A DNA stretch of 64,000 nt from Streptomyces sp. RFCAC02 (lineage in GTDB: Bacteria > Actinomycetota > Actinomycetes > Streptomycetales > Streptomycetaceae): the NCBI RefSeq assembly GCF_004193175.1, contig NZ_SAUH01000001.1, positions 2,397,501 through 2,461,500 of the forward strand, read 5' to 3'. Made by a program: the position numbers and the translations under genes. The notes beneath the pieces are model-generated. The model saw only the letters and a list, made by a program, of their open reading frames with translations, did no database searches and was not told the DNA's origin. How positions within the stretch are numbered: the stretch's first letter is position 1; every line of letters starts with the position of its first letter. Of the stretch, positions 10,111 through 18,747 are shown piece after piece.

Positions 10111-10761
10111 ATGACAGGACAGGTAACGACCGTGGACGGCCGCATCGCCGGCCGGCGGGGTCAGGCAACGCGGCAGAAGCTGCTCGACTGCCTGGGGAAA
10201 ATGCTGGGCTCATCGCCCTACCGCGACGTCAGAGTCATCGACGTAGCACGCAAAGCGGGCACGTCACCGGCCACTTTCTACCAGTATTTCCCGGATGTCG
10301 AGGCCGCCGTCCTGGAGATCGCCGAAGCCACCGTGCGGGAGAGCGAGGCACTGACCGCCCTCGTCGAGGGCCGCTCCTGGGCGGGCCGGGCCGGCCGGCA
10401 GACCGCCGAGGACCTGGTCGACGGCTTCCTCGCCTTCTGGCGCAAACACGACGCCATCCTGCGCGTGATCGACCTGGGCGCCGCGGAGGGCGACCGCCGC
10501 TTCGTCCGCATCAGGACGCGGGTGCAGGGCGCGGTCGTGAAGCCGCTCGCCGACACCATCGAGGAACTGCGCAGCCGCAGCCGCGGCTCCGACGCCGACA
10601 CCTCGCCCGCCGCGACGGCCGGTTCGCTCGTCACGATGCTGGCGGCCGTGTCGTCGCAGCCCAAGAGCCTGCAGGCGCTCGGCGCCAAGCAGAGCGACCT
10701 GAAGCCGACGCTCGCGGTGCTCGTGCACCTCGGCGTCACCGGGCGCCGGCCCGCCAAGTAG
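10111..10761 (+). CDS. TetR-family regulator next to afsK
   Basis: A 216-residue protein. The N-terminal helix-turn-helix spans about residues 17-62 with the recognition region VARKAGTSPATFYQYFPD. The C-terminal ligand/dimer domain is helical and ends in a basic tail. It starts 232 bases from the divergent afsK start. From memory TetR genes also adjoin afsK in S. coelicolor, which supports backbone synteny. The target and ligand are unknown. The start has no strong ribosome site, so initiation may be close to the 5' end of the mRNA. Confidence 0.85.
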   Translation: MTGQVTTVDGRIAGRRGQATRQKLLDCLGKMLGSSPYRDVRVIDVARKAGTSPATFYQYFPDVEAAVLEIAEATVRESEALTALVEGRSWAGRAGRQTAEDLVDGFLAFWRKHDAILRVIDLGAAEGDRRFVRIRTRVQGAVVKPLADTIEELRSRSRGSDADTSPAATAGSLVTMLAAVSSQPKSLQALGAKQSDLKPTLAVLVHLGVTGRRPAK

Positions 10762-10833
10762 CGCGCCGGGCACCGCCGCCCGGTCCCTGTCTCCGGGACG
10801 GCGCCCCGCCGTCGCCGCGCCACCCCACACCTC

Positions 10834-10872
10834 GTGTCCCGCACCCCCGGCGGCCCGGTGGGTGCGGGACAC
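10834..10872 (+). terminator. Hairpin after the TetR gene
   Basis: GTGTCCCGCACCC and GGGTGCGGGACAC form a perfect 13-bp stem around a 13-base loop. It ends 31 bases before the next gene, so it also overlaps that gene's promoter region. Confidence 0.7.
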
Positions 10873-10903
10873 CGGCGCGCCCGGCGCTGCGTATGCTCAT
10901 GAC

Positions 10904-12040
10904 ATGCCGATGCCGTCAGCGCCCGTCCATGTCATCGGAGCCGGCCCCGGCGGCCTCGCCACCGCCGCCGCGCTGGCGCACCGGGGGATACGGGCCGTCG
11001 TCGTGGAGCGGTCGAGCGATGTCGGCGCCTCCTGGCGCGGGCACTACGACCGCCTCCGCCTGCACACCACGCGCCGCGGATCCGCCCTCCCGGGCCTGCC
11101 GATACCGCGCGCCGCCGGCCGCTGGCCCGCGCGCGACGACTTCGTGCGCTACCTGGAGGACTACGCGCGCCACCACCGCCTCGACCTCGCGACCGGCGTC
11201 GAGGTCTTCCGCGTCGACCGGGCCGGGCAGGACGGCGGCTGGATCCTGGAGGCCACCGGGGGCCGGCGCCTGCGGGCCGGCGCCGTCGTCGTCGCCACCG
11301 GCCGCAACCACACGCCGTACCTGCCGGACTGGCCGGGCCGCGACGCCTACACCGGCGACCTGCTGCACGCCGCCGCCTACCGCGAGCCTGGGCCGTACGC
11401 CGGGCGGGACGTCCTCGTCGTCGGCGCCGGCAACACGGGCGCCGAGATAGCCGCCGACCTGGCGGCGGGCGGCGCGGAACGGGTCCGCCTCGCCGTGCGC
11501 ACCGTGCCGCACATCCTGCGCCGCGCCACGCTCGGCTGGCCCGCGCAGGTGAGCGGCATCCTGTGCCGCCGGCTGCCCGTCCGCCTGGTGGACCGGCTCG
11601 CCCGGCCGATCGAACGCACCCTCCCCGATCTCACGGCCCACGGCCTGCCGCGCCCCGACACCGGCCTGTACTCCCGGGTGCGCGAGGGCGCCATCCCGGT
11701 GCTGGACGCGGGACTCGTCCGCGCGGTGCGGCGCGGACGGGTCGAACCGGTGGGCGCCGTCGTGTCGTTCGACGGTCCCGAGGTGACGCTCGCCGACGGC
11801 GCCGTCATCACCCCGGACACCGTGATAGCGGCGACCGGCTACCGGCGCGGTCTCGAACCGCTCGTCGGCCACCTCGGGCTCCTCGACGGGCGCGGCCTGC
11901 CGCTCGTCCACGGCCGCCGGACGCATCCGGCCGCGCCGGGGCTCCACTTCACCGGCTACAGCACCCCGATCAGCGGCATGCTCCGCGAACTGGCCAGGGA
12001 CGCGCCGAGGATCGCGGCCGCCATCGCCGCCAGGACCTGA
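10904..12040 (+). CDS. Flavin-dependent monooxygenase-like NAD(P)/FAD oxidoreductase
   Basis: A 378-residue protein. An FAD-binding Rossmann motif HVIGAGPGGLA begins at residue 9 and a second dinucleotide motif VVGAGNTGAEIA lies near residue 170. SWRGHYDRLRLHT and the ATGY motif (IAATGYRRG) are typical of the FMO/YUCCA/TrkA-like group that oxygenates N, S or carbonyl substrates using NADPH. It is shorter than FMOs of about 450 residues but close to bacterial members. The ATG follows TATGCT (10892-10897) by only six bases, so the message may be leaderless. The substrate is unknown. Confidence 0.85.
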   Translation: MPMPSAPVHVIGAGPGGLATAAALAHRGIRAVVVERSSDVGASWRGHYDRLRLHTTRRGSALPGLPIPRAAGRWPARDDFVRYLEDYARHHRLDLATGVEVFRVDRAGQDGGWILEATGGRRLRAGAVVVATGRNHTPYLPDWPGRDAYTGDLLHAAAYREPGPYAGRDVLVVGAGNTGAEIAADLAAGGAERVRLAVRTVPHILRRATLGWPAQVSGILCRRLPVRLVDRLARPIERTLPDLTAHGLPRPDTGLYSRVREGAIPVLDAGLVRAVRRGRVEPVGAVVSFDGPEVTLADGAVITPDTVIAATGYRRGLEPLVGHLGLLDGRGLPLVHGRRTHPAAPGLHFTGYSTPISGMLRELARDAPRIAAAIAART

Positions 12041-12066
12041 ACCGGCCCGGACGGCGAGGAGAGTAC

Positions 12067-12095
12067 GGGCCCCTTCCGCGGCAGGGAAGGGACCC
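12067..12095. terminator. Terminator between convergent genes
   Basis: CCCTTCC and GGAAGGG pair around a 7-base loop and outer GGG/CCC extends the stem past one mismatch. It serves the monooxygenase gene and possibly the opposing ATPase gene. Confidence 0.6.
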
Positions 12096-12176
12096 GCGGG
12101 GCGATCCGCACTCGCCGAGGTGGGTCCGGCGGCCCGCCGGACGGCCGGCCGTACCTCGGCGTCCCCTCGCGACGCA

Positions 12177-12677
12177 TCACCCCGTCCCGCCCGATCCGGC
12201 CTCCACGGACCGGGACGGAACGTTTCCCAGAGTCATCAAGCCGCCACGTCTCGTCAATACCTGGCCGGTTCCCGCCGCGTGGGGACAGTCCAGTTCGCAC
12301 CACACGCGTTTGCCCGCGCCCTCGGGCTGCCAGCCCCACCGGTCGGCGAGCACCTCGACCAGTTCGAGGCCGCGACCGTTCGTGTCCTCGCCCTCCGCAC
12401 GGCGCGGACGGGGCGCACGCGCGCTGTCGTCCACCACTTCGAGCCGTACGGACTCCGGTTCGCGCACCGCGAGCCGCAGCACGGCGGGCCGTCCCGTGTG
12501 GACCACCGCGTTGGTCACCAACTCGGACACCAGCAGCACCACGGTGTCCGTGCGGGCATCGTCGGGACAGGCCGGGCAGGGCGCGCCCCGGCCAAGCTGC
12601 GCCCGCACCCAGCGGCGGGCACGGCCCACCTCCGAGGGCTCGGGGGCGACCTCCAACTGCTCTTCCAGCTCCTGCAC
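12177..12677 (-). CDS. Anti-sigma regulatory ATPase (RsbW/SpoIIAB-like HATPase_c)
   Basis: A 166-residue GHKL-fold protein. It has the N box ELVTNAVVHT (about 52-61), the G1-type region VVDDSARAPRP, and G2-type GRGLELVEVLADRWG. Such Streptomyces proteins bind sigma factors or STAS antagonists, often as orphan kinases. The Cys-x2-Cys near residue 34 is a local insertion. A STAS antagonist gene lies just upstream on the same strand and a sigma gene beyond it, so a partner-switching circuit is plausible but not shown. The GTG start is chosen from frame; the ribosome site is weak. Confidence 0.85.
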   Translation of the reverse strand: MQELEEQLEVAPEPSEVGRARRWVRAQLGRGAPCPACPDDARTDTVVLLVSELVTNAVVHTGRPAVLRLAVREPESVRLEVVDDSARAPRPRRAEGEDTNGRGLELVEVLADRWGWQPEGAGKRVWCELDCPHAAGTGQVLTRRGGLMTLGNVPSRSVEAGSGGTG

Positions 12678-12869
12678 CGTTCACACCATCCGAACCGGCG
12701 GACCTATCGCCTCGCACCGAGACACAACCTCGGCTCGTGCCAGCATGATTGACAGCAGACACGGACAACAAGCGCGTCCGGCATATTCCGGCGCAAAGGA
12801 GTAAGGTCCCGGCATCATGTGCGAACGTCGGCCGCTCCGCTCGAACAGCGGCGGCGGACGGGCCGCCGC

Positions 12870-13238
12870 TCAGGCGGTCAGCGGCTCGCCGGCGGCGGCC
12901 GAGGCGAGGTCCGGGTAGCAGTCGAAGAGGCGCCGCACCCCGAGGGCGGCGAGGACGCGGTTCACGTGGCTGCCGTCCTCGGCGCCGCGCGCGGGCAGGA
13001 TGAGCCGCAGCTCACCCGCGCACGACCGCATCAGCCGCCGTGCGGCGACCAGCACGCCGACGCCGCTCGAGTCGCAGAACAGGACGTCGGACAGGTCGAG
13101 GACCAGCCGTCTGCGCCCGTCGGCGACCGCGTCGTGCACATGCTGGCGCACGGTCGGCGAGGTGGCGAGGTCGAGTTCGCCGGCGACCCGCAGCACGGTC
13201 CACTCCCCCCGCGACTCCCCCTGCACCGTCAATGTCAC
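12870..13238 (-). CDS. STAS-domain anti-sigma factor antagonist
   Basis: A 122-residue BldG/SpoIIAA-type protein: WTVLRVAGELDLATSP at the N terminus, then LVLDLSDVLFCDSSGVGVLV with the phosphorylatable serine (S57/S58). Unphosphorylated antagonists bind anti-sigma kinases and free sigma factors. An in-frame ATG at 13304 would add 22 residues, but family alignment favours the GTG start here. The RsbW-like gene 192 bases downstream and the divergent sigma gene are candidate partners. Confidence 0.85.
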   Translation of the reverse strand: MTLTVQGESRGEWTVLRVAGELDLATSPTVRQHVHDAVADGRRRLVLDLSDVLFCDSSGVGVLVAARRLMRSCAGELRLILPARGAEDGSHVNRVLAALGVRRLFDCYPDLASAAAGEPLTA

Positions 13239-13549
13239 GAGCCTGCAGCCTTCCTGTGCTATGCCACGGTCACGGACCGCGGGCGCGTGCCCTGAGCATT
13301 CCATGTGCGGCCTGCCCACTTCCGGCGCGGTCACGCCTCCGTCCCCGTACCGGCCCGGCAACGATCCCGCCATCCGGCCATCACGCGGCGCCAGGAAGTG
13401 ACCGAAACCTTTCACCCGCGTACATCCCGCGCGCCGGATCCCCACACATGGCCGCTCGCGGGGGCGCGCGCCGGGGGCACCCCGCACTACATTTGACGTA
13501 CGCACGGGACCACGGCATGTTCGCCGGGCCGACGGGAGTGGGGAGCCGG
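13239..13549. other. Divergent promoter region of the STAS and sigma genes
   Basis: These 311 bases contain no convincing gene. A TTGACG hexamer at 13493-13498 sits 51 bases before the sigma start and may be its -35 region. The first 66 bases could instead code the N terminus of the STAS protein. Confidence 0.4.
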
Positions 13550-14221
13550 ATGGCGCACCAGACGCCACCAGAGGGGGACCGCGGCGTGCGCCGCCGCCTG
13601 GAGCGCGGTGACGCCGCCGCCCTGTCCGAACTCTACGACCGCTACGCCCCGCTCAGTTACGGAATCGCGCACCGCATCCTCGGCGACGGCGCCGGGGACG
13701 GCGACCCCGACGGCGACGCCGAGGACGACCCGGCCGCCGCCGTGACGCGCGAGGTCTTCGCACGCCTGTGGGAGCGCCCCGCCGAGCGGTACCCGGCGCA
13801 CGGGCCGCTGCGGTCCTGGATCGCCGCCGAGAGCCACCGGCTCGCGGTCGAGCGGCTGCGCCGCAGCCCGGGTCCCGGCACCCCCGAGGAGACCGCCGCC
13901 AGGGAGCGCGCCGCCTCCACCGCCGCGCGCGCCGACTACATCGTCAGCGCCATGCCGGTCCCCCTGCGGGACGCCCTGCGGCTCGCCAGGTTCCAGCGGC
14001 ACGACTACCGGGAGACGGCCCGGCTCCTCGGCATCACGGACGCGGAGGCACGCCGGCGCCTGCGCCTCGGGCTCCAGCTCCTGTCCACCGCGGCGGGCTA
14101 CAGCCCCGAGCCGGACGGGACGGCGGCGGGCGCCGGCACGGGCACGGCGCCGGTGAAAGGTTCCGGCAGCACGACGGGCGACGGGCCGGGCCGCGCCGCC
14201 GGAAGCGGCGGCCCCCGGTGA
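13550..14221 (+). CDS. ECF-like RNA polymerase sigma factor
   Basis: A 223-residue protein with a sigma region 2 (LSELYDRYAPLSYGIAHRIL, then VTREVFARLWERP) and a region 4 HTH (DYRETARLLGITDAEARRRL, about 148-168). An acidic GDGDPDGDAEDD loop interrupts region 2. The C-terminal about 50 residues are a Gly/Ala/Thr-rich extension. GGGGAG precedes the ATG. The stop overlaps the next start as GTGA, so translation of sigma and its presumed zinc-finger anti-sigma factor is coupled. From memory a SCO4409-like gene occupies this place in S. coelicolor. Confidence 0.85.
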   Translation: MAHQTPPEGDRGVRRRLERGDAAALSELYDRYAPLSYGIAHRILGDGAGDGDPDGDAEDDPAAAVTREVFARLWERPAERYPAHGPLRSWIAAESHRLAVERLRRSPGPGTPEETAARERAASTAARADYIVSAMPVPLRDALRLARFQRHDYRETARLLGITDAEARRRLRLGLQLLSTAAGYSPEPDGTAAGAGTGTAPVKGSGSTTGDGPGRAAGSGGPR

Positions 14222-15492
14222 CCGCGCCGCGCCCGGCGGGGCGGGACACCGCCCCCGGCACGGACCACCCGGCGTGGACAACCCCCCGGCAGCGGAAGGC
14301 GGGCGAGCCGATGGCCCCACCCCCGGACGGCGGCCTCCCGCACGCCGCCGGCGACGGCACCCAGGAGACCCACCAGGACCTGAAGGCGCTGCTCGGCGCC
14401 TGGGCGCTCGGCGCCTGCTCCCCGGCGGAGGCGGCGCGCGTCGAGGCGCATCTCGACGACTGCGCGCCGTGCGCCACCGAGGCCGCCGGGTTCGAGGACG
14501 CGGTGGCCCTGCTGGAGCCGCCGCGCGGCCTCGACCTCGACCCCGGCCTGCGCGGCCGCGTCATCGCCGACTGCCTCGCCCGCAGGCCCGCCGACCTGCC
14601 CGTCCCCTCGTGGGCCGCGCCGCTGGACGCGGAGGCCGCCCGCCTGGACGCGCTGCTGCACGACATGGCCGAGGACGAGTGGGACAGCCACGTCGAACTG
14701 TCCTGGTACGAGGCCGACCACCTGCGGCGCATGCCCACGACCGTCGGCGGCGTCCTGGACCACCTGCTCGCCGCGGACAGCCTGCTGGCGCGCCTCGTCG
14801 GCCTGCCCGACCCGCTGGCCGACGGCCCCGGCGCGCCGCCCGACCCCGTGAGCAGGACGCTCCTGCTCTGGTCGGGGAAGGGCGGGGACGCCTGGCGGCC
14901 CTGGCGCCGGCAGACCCGCGCGCTGGTCCGCGCCGCGGCCGGGACGGGCGGCCGCGCCGGGGAGCGCACGGTCCCCGCCGCCCGGTACAGCGACCCGCAC
15001 CTGTTCCCCGGCCGCGCCGACATCGCCCTGTCGGACATGTACCTGGACCGCGCGTTCGCCTGCTGGACGCACGCCGACGACATCGCGGGCGCCGTCGACT
15101 ACCCGTACGACGGGCCGGAGGGGCCGCACCTGCGGCTGCTCGTGGACCTGGCGGCGCGGCGGCTGCCGGGCAGCGTGGCGCGCCGCCGCCGCGCGGGGCT
15201 CGCCGCGTCCCCGGCCCGGCTGCTGCCCGCCGGGCGGCCCGGACGCACGCTGCACCTGGAGGTCGAGGGTCCTGGCGGCGGCGACTGGTACATCCCCGTC
15301 GACTCGCCGGACCTCGCGGTCGGCCGGGCCGCGGCCCGCGAGGCGGTGGCCCATGTCGCCCTGGAGGACGTGGTGTTCTGCCGGCTCGCGGCCGGGCGCA
15401 TCCACCCGGAGGAGGCGCCGTCCGGGGAGACCGGGGACGAGGCCGTCATACGGGACGTGCTGTTCGCGGCGGCGGGGCTGTCACGGCTGTGA
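14218..15492 (+). CDS. Zinc-finger anti-sigma domain fused to mycothiol-dependent maleylpyruvate isomerase-like domain
   Basis: A 424-residue protein. Near residues 82-89 it has H-x3-C-x2-C (HLDDCAPC), the zinc-binding anti-sigma (ZAS/zf-HC2) signature, preceded by LLGAWALGACSPAEA. From about residue 145 it resembles the DinB-like MDMPI family (ELSWYEADHLRR, VGGVLDHLLAADSLLARLVG) with the C-terminal companion domain. The GTG overlaps the sigma stop (GTGA); an in-frame ATG at 14311 after GGAAGGCGGG would give a 393-residue form. It most likely inhibits the coupled sigma factor; the MDMPI part may sense thiols or metals, which is inference. Confidence 0.82.
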   Translation: MTAPRPAGRDTAPGTDHPAWTTPRQRKAGEPMAPPPDGGLPHAAGDGTQETHQDLKALLGAWALGACSPAEAARVEAHLDDCAPCATEAAGFEDAVALLEPPRGLDLDPGLRGRVIADCLARRPADLPVPSWAAPLDAEAARLDALLHDMAEDEWDSHVELSWYEADHLRRMPTTVGGVLDHLLAADSLLARLVGLPDPLADGPGAPPDPVSRTLLLWSGKGGDAWRPWRRQTRALVRAAAGTGGRAGERTVPAARYSDPHLFPGRADIALSDMYLDRAFACWTHADDIAGAVDYPYDGPEGPHLRLLVDLAARRLPGSVARRRRAGLAASPARLLPAGRPGRTLHLEVEGPGGGDWYIPVDSPDLAVGRAAAREAVAHVALEDVVFCRLAAGRIHPEEAPSGETGDEAVIRDVLFAAAGLSRL

Positions 15493-15525
15493 CGGCCCCG
15501 CGCGCGCGACCGGACGCGGCGGGGC

Positions 15526-16401
15526 TCAGGAGAAGACGACGGTGCGGCTGCCGTTGAGCAGCACGCGGTGCTCGCTGTGCCACTTGACGGCGCGCGCCAG
15601 CGCCTGGCACTCGACGTCACGGCCGGCCGCGACGAGCTGCTGCGGCGTGAGGTTGTGGCCGACGCGCTGCACCTCCTGCTCGATGATCGGCCCCTCGTCG
15701 AGTTCCGCGGTGACGTAGTGGGCGGTGGCGCCGATCAGCTTCACGCCCCTGGCGTGCGCCTGGTGGTAAGGGCGCGCGCCCTTGAAGGACGGGAGGAAGG
15801 AGTGGTGGATGTTGATGATGCGGCCGGGCAGGCGCGAGCACAGGTCGTCCGAGATGACCTGCATGTAGCGGGCAAGGACGACCAGCTCGACGCGCTCCTT
15901 GTCCACGATGCGCAGCAGTTCGGCCTCCGCGTCCGCCTTCGTCTCCGCCGTGACCGGCAGGTGGTGGAACGGGATGCCGTAGGACGCGGACAGCTCGGCG
16001 AAGTCGGTGTGGTTGGAGACGACGCCGACGATGTCGACGGGGAGGGCGCCGAGCCGCGCGCGGAACAGCAGGTCGTTCAGGCAGTGCCCGAACCTGCTGA
16101 CCATGATCAGGACGCGCATCCGCTCGGCCGCCTCGTGGAGCTGCCAGTCCATCGCGAACGTGTCGCCGACGGCCGCGAAGCTGGCCCGCAGCTTCTCCAG
16201 GTCGACCGGCGCGGTGGCCGAGAACTGCACGCGCATGAAGAACAGACCGGTGTCCCGGTCGCCGAACTGCTGGCTGTCCTCGATGTTGCATCCGGTCATG
16301 AACAGGTAGCTGGACACGGCGTGCACGATGCCCGGTTTGTCCGGGCAGGAGAGGGTCAGCACATAGCGGTCCGACCGTTCGGCGGGCGAGGCGGCGTTCA
16401 T
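15526..16401 (-). CDS. purU: Formyltetrahydrofolate deformylase
   Basis: A 291-residue PurU. An N-terminal ACT domain (YVLTLSCPDKPGIVHAVSS) precedes the formyltransferase-fold catalytic domain with NIHHSFLPSFKGARPY, GATAHYVT and LDEGPIIEQ. Together these contain the conserved Asn, His and Asp of the hydrolase. It hydrolyses 10-formyl-THF to THF and formate, balancing one-carbon pools. Length and motifs match the family. It has its own start region and opposes the upstream anti-sigma gene, 33 bases between stops. Confidence 0.95.
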   Translation of the reverse strand: MNAASPAERSDRYVLTLSCPDKPGIVHAVSSYLFMTGCNIEDSQQFGDRDTGLFFMRVQFSATAPVDLEKLRASFAAVGDTFAMDWQLHEAAERMRVLIMVSRFGHCLNDLLFRARLGALPVDIVGVVSNHTDFAELSASYGIPFHHLPVTAETKADAEAELLRIVDKERVELVVLARYMQVISDDLCSRLPGRIINIHHSFLPSFKGARPYHQAHARGVKLIGATAHYVTAELDEGPIIEQEVQRVGHNLTPQQLVAAGRDVECQALARAVKWHSEHRVLLNGSRTVVFS

Positions 16402-16455
16402 GCCCCCTAGCCTGGCACAGTCCGCGCGCGCCCCGCACCGCTCCCCGGCGCCGCC

Positions 16456-16902
16456 TCAGCCGAGCTGCAGCGCGGCGGCCAGCTCGTCCAGCGAACGCGG
16501 CGGCACGTCCGGGTCGTCCCCGTCCGCCGCGGCCAGCCGTACGTGCGCCTCGCGGGCCGCCCGTACGGCCTCGGGCCAGCTCTGGTGCCCGAGGTACGCG
16601 GCGACCGGGGCGTCGGCGCCGACCTGGTGCATGATCCGCAGCACGCGCAGCACGGCGTGGTCGACGAGCGCCGCCTCCTCCGCGTCGCGGAAGACGGTGC
16701 CGACGTACTTCTCGGCCGACCAGTTGTCCAGCCACGTGTCCTCGACGAGCCGGTACACGGCGTCCGTCACGTCACCGTAGCCCGGTGTGCCGGGCAGCCA
16801 GCGCTCCTGGTGGAACGCCGGGTCCGAGAGCATGTGCAGCGCGGAGCGCACATTGGCGCGCCAGCGCCACCACGGCATGTCGTTGAGGGCCATGCCAGTC
16901 AT
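16456..16902 (-). CDS. SCO4402-family conserved protein
   Basis: A 148-residue soluble protein, Trp/Asp-rich (DMPWWRWRANVRSALHMLSD, LVEDTWLDNWSAEKYVG). It matches my memory of the 'SCO4402 family' found next to purU across Streptomyces. No catalytic motif is recognised. The ATG at 16902 is preferred over one at 16893; neither has a clear ribosome site, so the message may be leaderless. Confidence 0.78.
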   Translation of the reverse strand: MTGMALNDMPWWRWRANVRSALHMLSDPAFHQERWLPGTPGYGDVTDAVYRLVEDTWLDNWSAEKYVGTVFRDAEEAALVDHAVLRVLRIMHQVGADAPVAAYLGHQSWPEAVRAAREAHVRLAAADGDDPDVPPRSLDELAAALQLG

Positions 16903-16982
16903 GGTGGGGGAACGGCGGGCGTGACGGGAAGACTTCTCCTGACTTTGCGTGTGCACGGGAACCGATCGTACGGGGCCGTCGC

Positions 16983-18482
16983 TCACAGGGCGCCCGGCTC
17001 CCGCTCCGGCAGGCCGTGCGCCGTGGCCAGCGGGTTCCACAGGTCGGCGGCGCGCTGCTTGGCCTCGGTGGCGCGGCCGCTCGCGGCGTCGCCCTGGTTG
17101 GCCCGGTCGGTGTGCTGCGCCGAACCGCCCCGGCACACGTCCGGGTTGTTCTTGGCCTCCTCGGCCCACGCGGCGTAGTGCTCGTCGGCCTCGGCGGACG
17201 CCTGCCACGCCTCGGTGAGCGCCTGGACGAGGTCGGCGCTGCCGTCGAGCGCGCTCAGGTCGAGGCCCTGGAGCTGGCCGACGAGGTTGTTGCGCTGGTC
17301 GCGGGCGGCGCGCAGGTCGGTGACCGCGGCGTCGAGCTCGCGGCAGCCGCGGATGTTCCCGACGGAGCGGACGACGGCGTCGCGGCTGTCGTTGCTCTGC
17401 TCCAGGAGGTCGGACAGGGCGGTGGCCTGGGCGCGGGCGGCGTCCTCGGCGCCGTCGGACGCGTCGTCGTCCGTGCCCTCGTCGGGGGCGCCGGTGGCGT
17501 CGTCCGCCCCGGCGTCGTCGCCCTCGCCGTCGGCGGAGGCGTCGGCGGTCACCTCACTGCTCGCCCCGGCCTCGGGGCCGCCGCTGTCGTCCCCGCCGCC
17601 GAGGAGCGCGCCCGCGCCGAGGCCGATCCCCGCGAGGACGACGATGGCGACGATCGCCAGCACCGCCTTGCGGGACCTGCCGTCGCCGGGGTCGTCGTCG
17701 TACCGGTCGTCGTACGGCCGGTGCGGGCCGCCGGGACCGGCTCCGGCGGCGGACCGGAACAGGCCGTCGAAGTCGCCGCCGCCCGGCGCGGGACCGGGGC
17801 CGGCGGGCCGGGCGGACCACGGCGCGGCCCCCCGGCCGCCGTACGGATCGCCCGGCGCGCCGTCGCCCGGACGCACGGCGCGGAGCTGCGTGGTGGCCGG
17901 GTCGCCCGCGGCGACGGGCGGCATGACGGTCGTCGCGGCGTCGTCGTCCCGCACGGGCGGGATGGCCTGCGTGGGCTGCGCGTCGTCCCGCACGGGCGGG
18001 AGCATCTGGGTGGCGCCCTCGTCGCCCGGCGGCTGCTCGCCCGGGCGCGGACCGTGCGGCGACACGGCGCGCAACTGCGTGGTCCGCTCGGCCTCGGCCT
18101 CGTCGCGGATCGGGGGGATCATCTGCGTGGGCGCGGCATCGGCGGAGTCCGGGGGCACGGTGGGGCGCGCGGGCGTGGCGACCCGGGGCAGCTCGGCGGG
18201 GGGCCGGGGACCGGGCGCCGGGGGCGCCGCCGGCGGCTGCCCGGGCGGTCCCGGCGGGACGGGCGGCTGCCCCTGCGACGGGCCGTGCGCGCCCGCCGGG
18301 GGCAGCCCCGGCGCCGCACCCTCCGGACCCCACGGCCGGCCCCACGGGCTGCCGGCGGACGGGGAGGCGGGGGCACCCGGCTGCCCGGGCGCGCCCGGTC
18401 CCCTGGACCAGGGCTCACCGCCGCCGGAGGGGAGTATGACTCCCTCGCGGGGCTCGTCGTCCGCTCCGTTGTGGGTGCTCAC
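16983..18482 (-). CDS. Single-pass membrane protein with TQ..PP(V/I)RD repeat motifs
   Basis: A 499-residue protein. The N-terminal about 260 residues are Pro/Gly-rich and disordered. They carry repeated TQ motifs, such as PTQMIPPIRD, ATQMLPPVRD, PTQAIPPVRD and TTQLRAV twice. A basic SRKAVL precedes one membrane helix (AIVAIVVLAGIGLGAGALL, about 285-305). An acidic Asp/Gly/Glu-rich linker and a helical extracytoplasmic domain with two widely spaced Cys follow. The GTG start has GAGGAG seven bases upstream. Repeated acid-flanked TQ sites resemble targets of Ser/Thr kinases read by FHA domains; that is inference. Function unknown. Confidence 0.75.
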   Translation of the reverse strand: MSTHNGADDEPREGVILPSGGGEPWSRGPGAPGQPGAPASPSAGSPWGRPWGPEGAAPGLPPAGAHGPSQGQPPVPPGPPGQPPAAPPAPGPRPPAELPRVATPARPTVPPDSADAAPTQMIPPIRDEAEAERTTQLRAVSPHGPRPGEQPPGDEGATQMLPPVRDDAQPTQAIPPVRDDDAATTVMPPVAAGDPATTQLRAVRPGDGAPGDPYGGRGAAPWSARPAGPGPAPGGGDFDGLFRSAAGAGPGGPHRPYDDRYDDDPGDGRSRKAVLAIVAIVVLAGIGLGAGALLGGGDDSGGPEAGASSEVTADASADGEGDDAGADDATGAPDEGTDDDASDGAEDAARAQATALSDLLEQSNDSRDAVVRSVGNIRGCRELDAAVTDLRAARDQRNNLVGQLQGLDLSALDGSADLVQALTEAWQASAEADEHYAAWAEEAKNNPDVCRGGSAQHTDRANQGDAASGRATEAKQRAADLWNPLATAHGLPEREPGAL

Positions 18483-18747
18483 CCGGGCTCCTCGTCGATT
18501 CCGCGCCGCTCGCCGTGTCACGCTACCGGCTCGAAGGGAGAGTGGTCGTGCCACCTCCCGGGCGTCAAGTCGGCCCGCTGTCAAGGCTTCCCGGGGCGCC
18601 GGGGACCGCCCGCGCCCCAAACGCACCCTGACGTACGCGAAGTGCCCCCGCCCGCGCCGCGCACCCGGGCCACGCGCAGGTGGCCACACGTGCCGCAGAT
18701 CACGGCGTGCCCGCGCGCGCCCGCTGACGACGCGCGGCGGTGGGGCG

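Noticed and set aside
14098..15405. 435-codon minus strand frame opposite the zinc-finger/MDMPI gene
   Set aside because: Low-complexity Arg/Gly/Ala product, opposite a gene with clear domain motifs.
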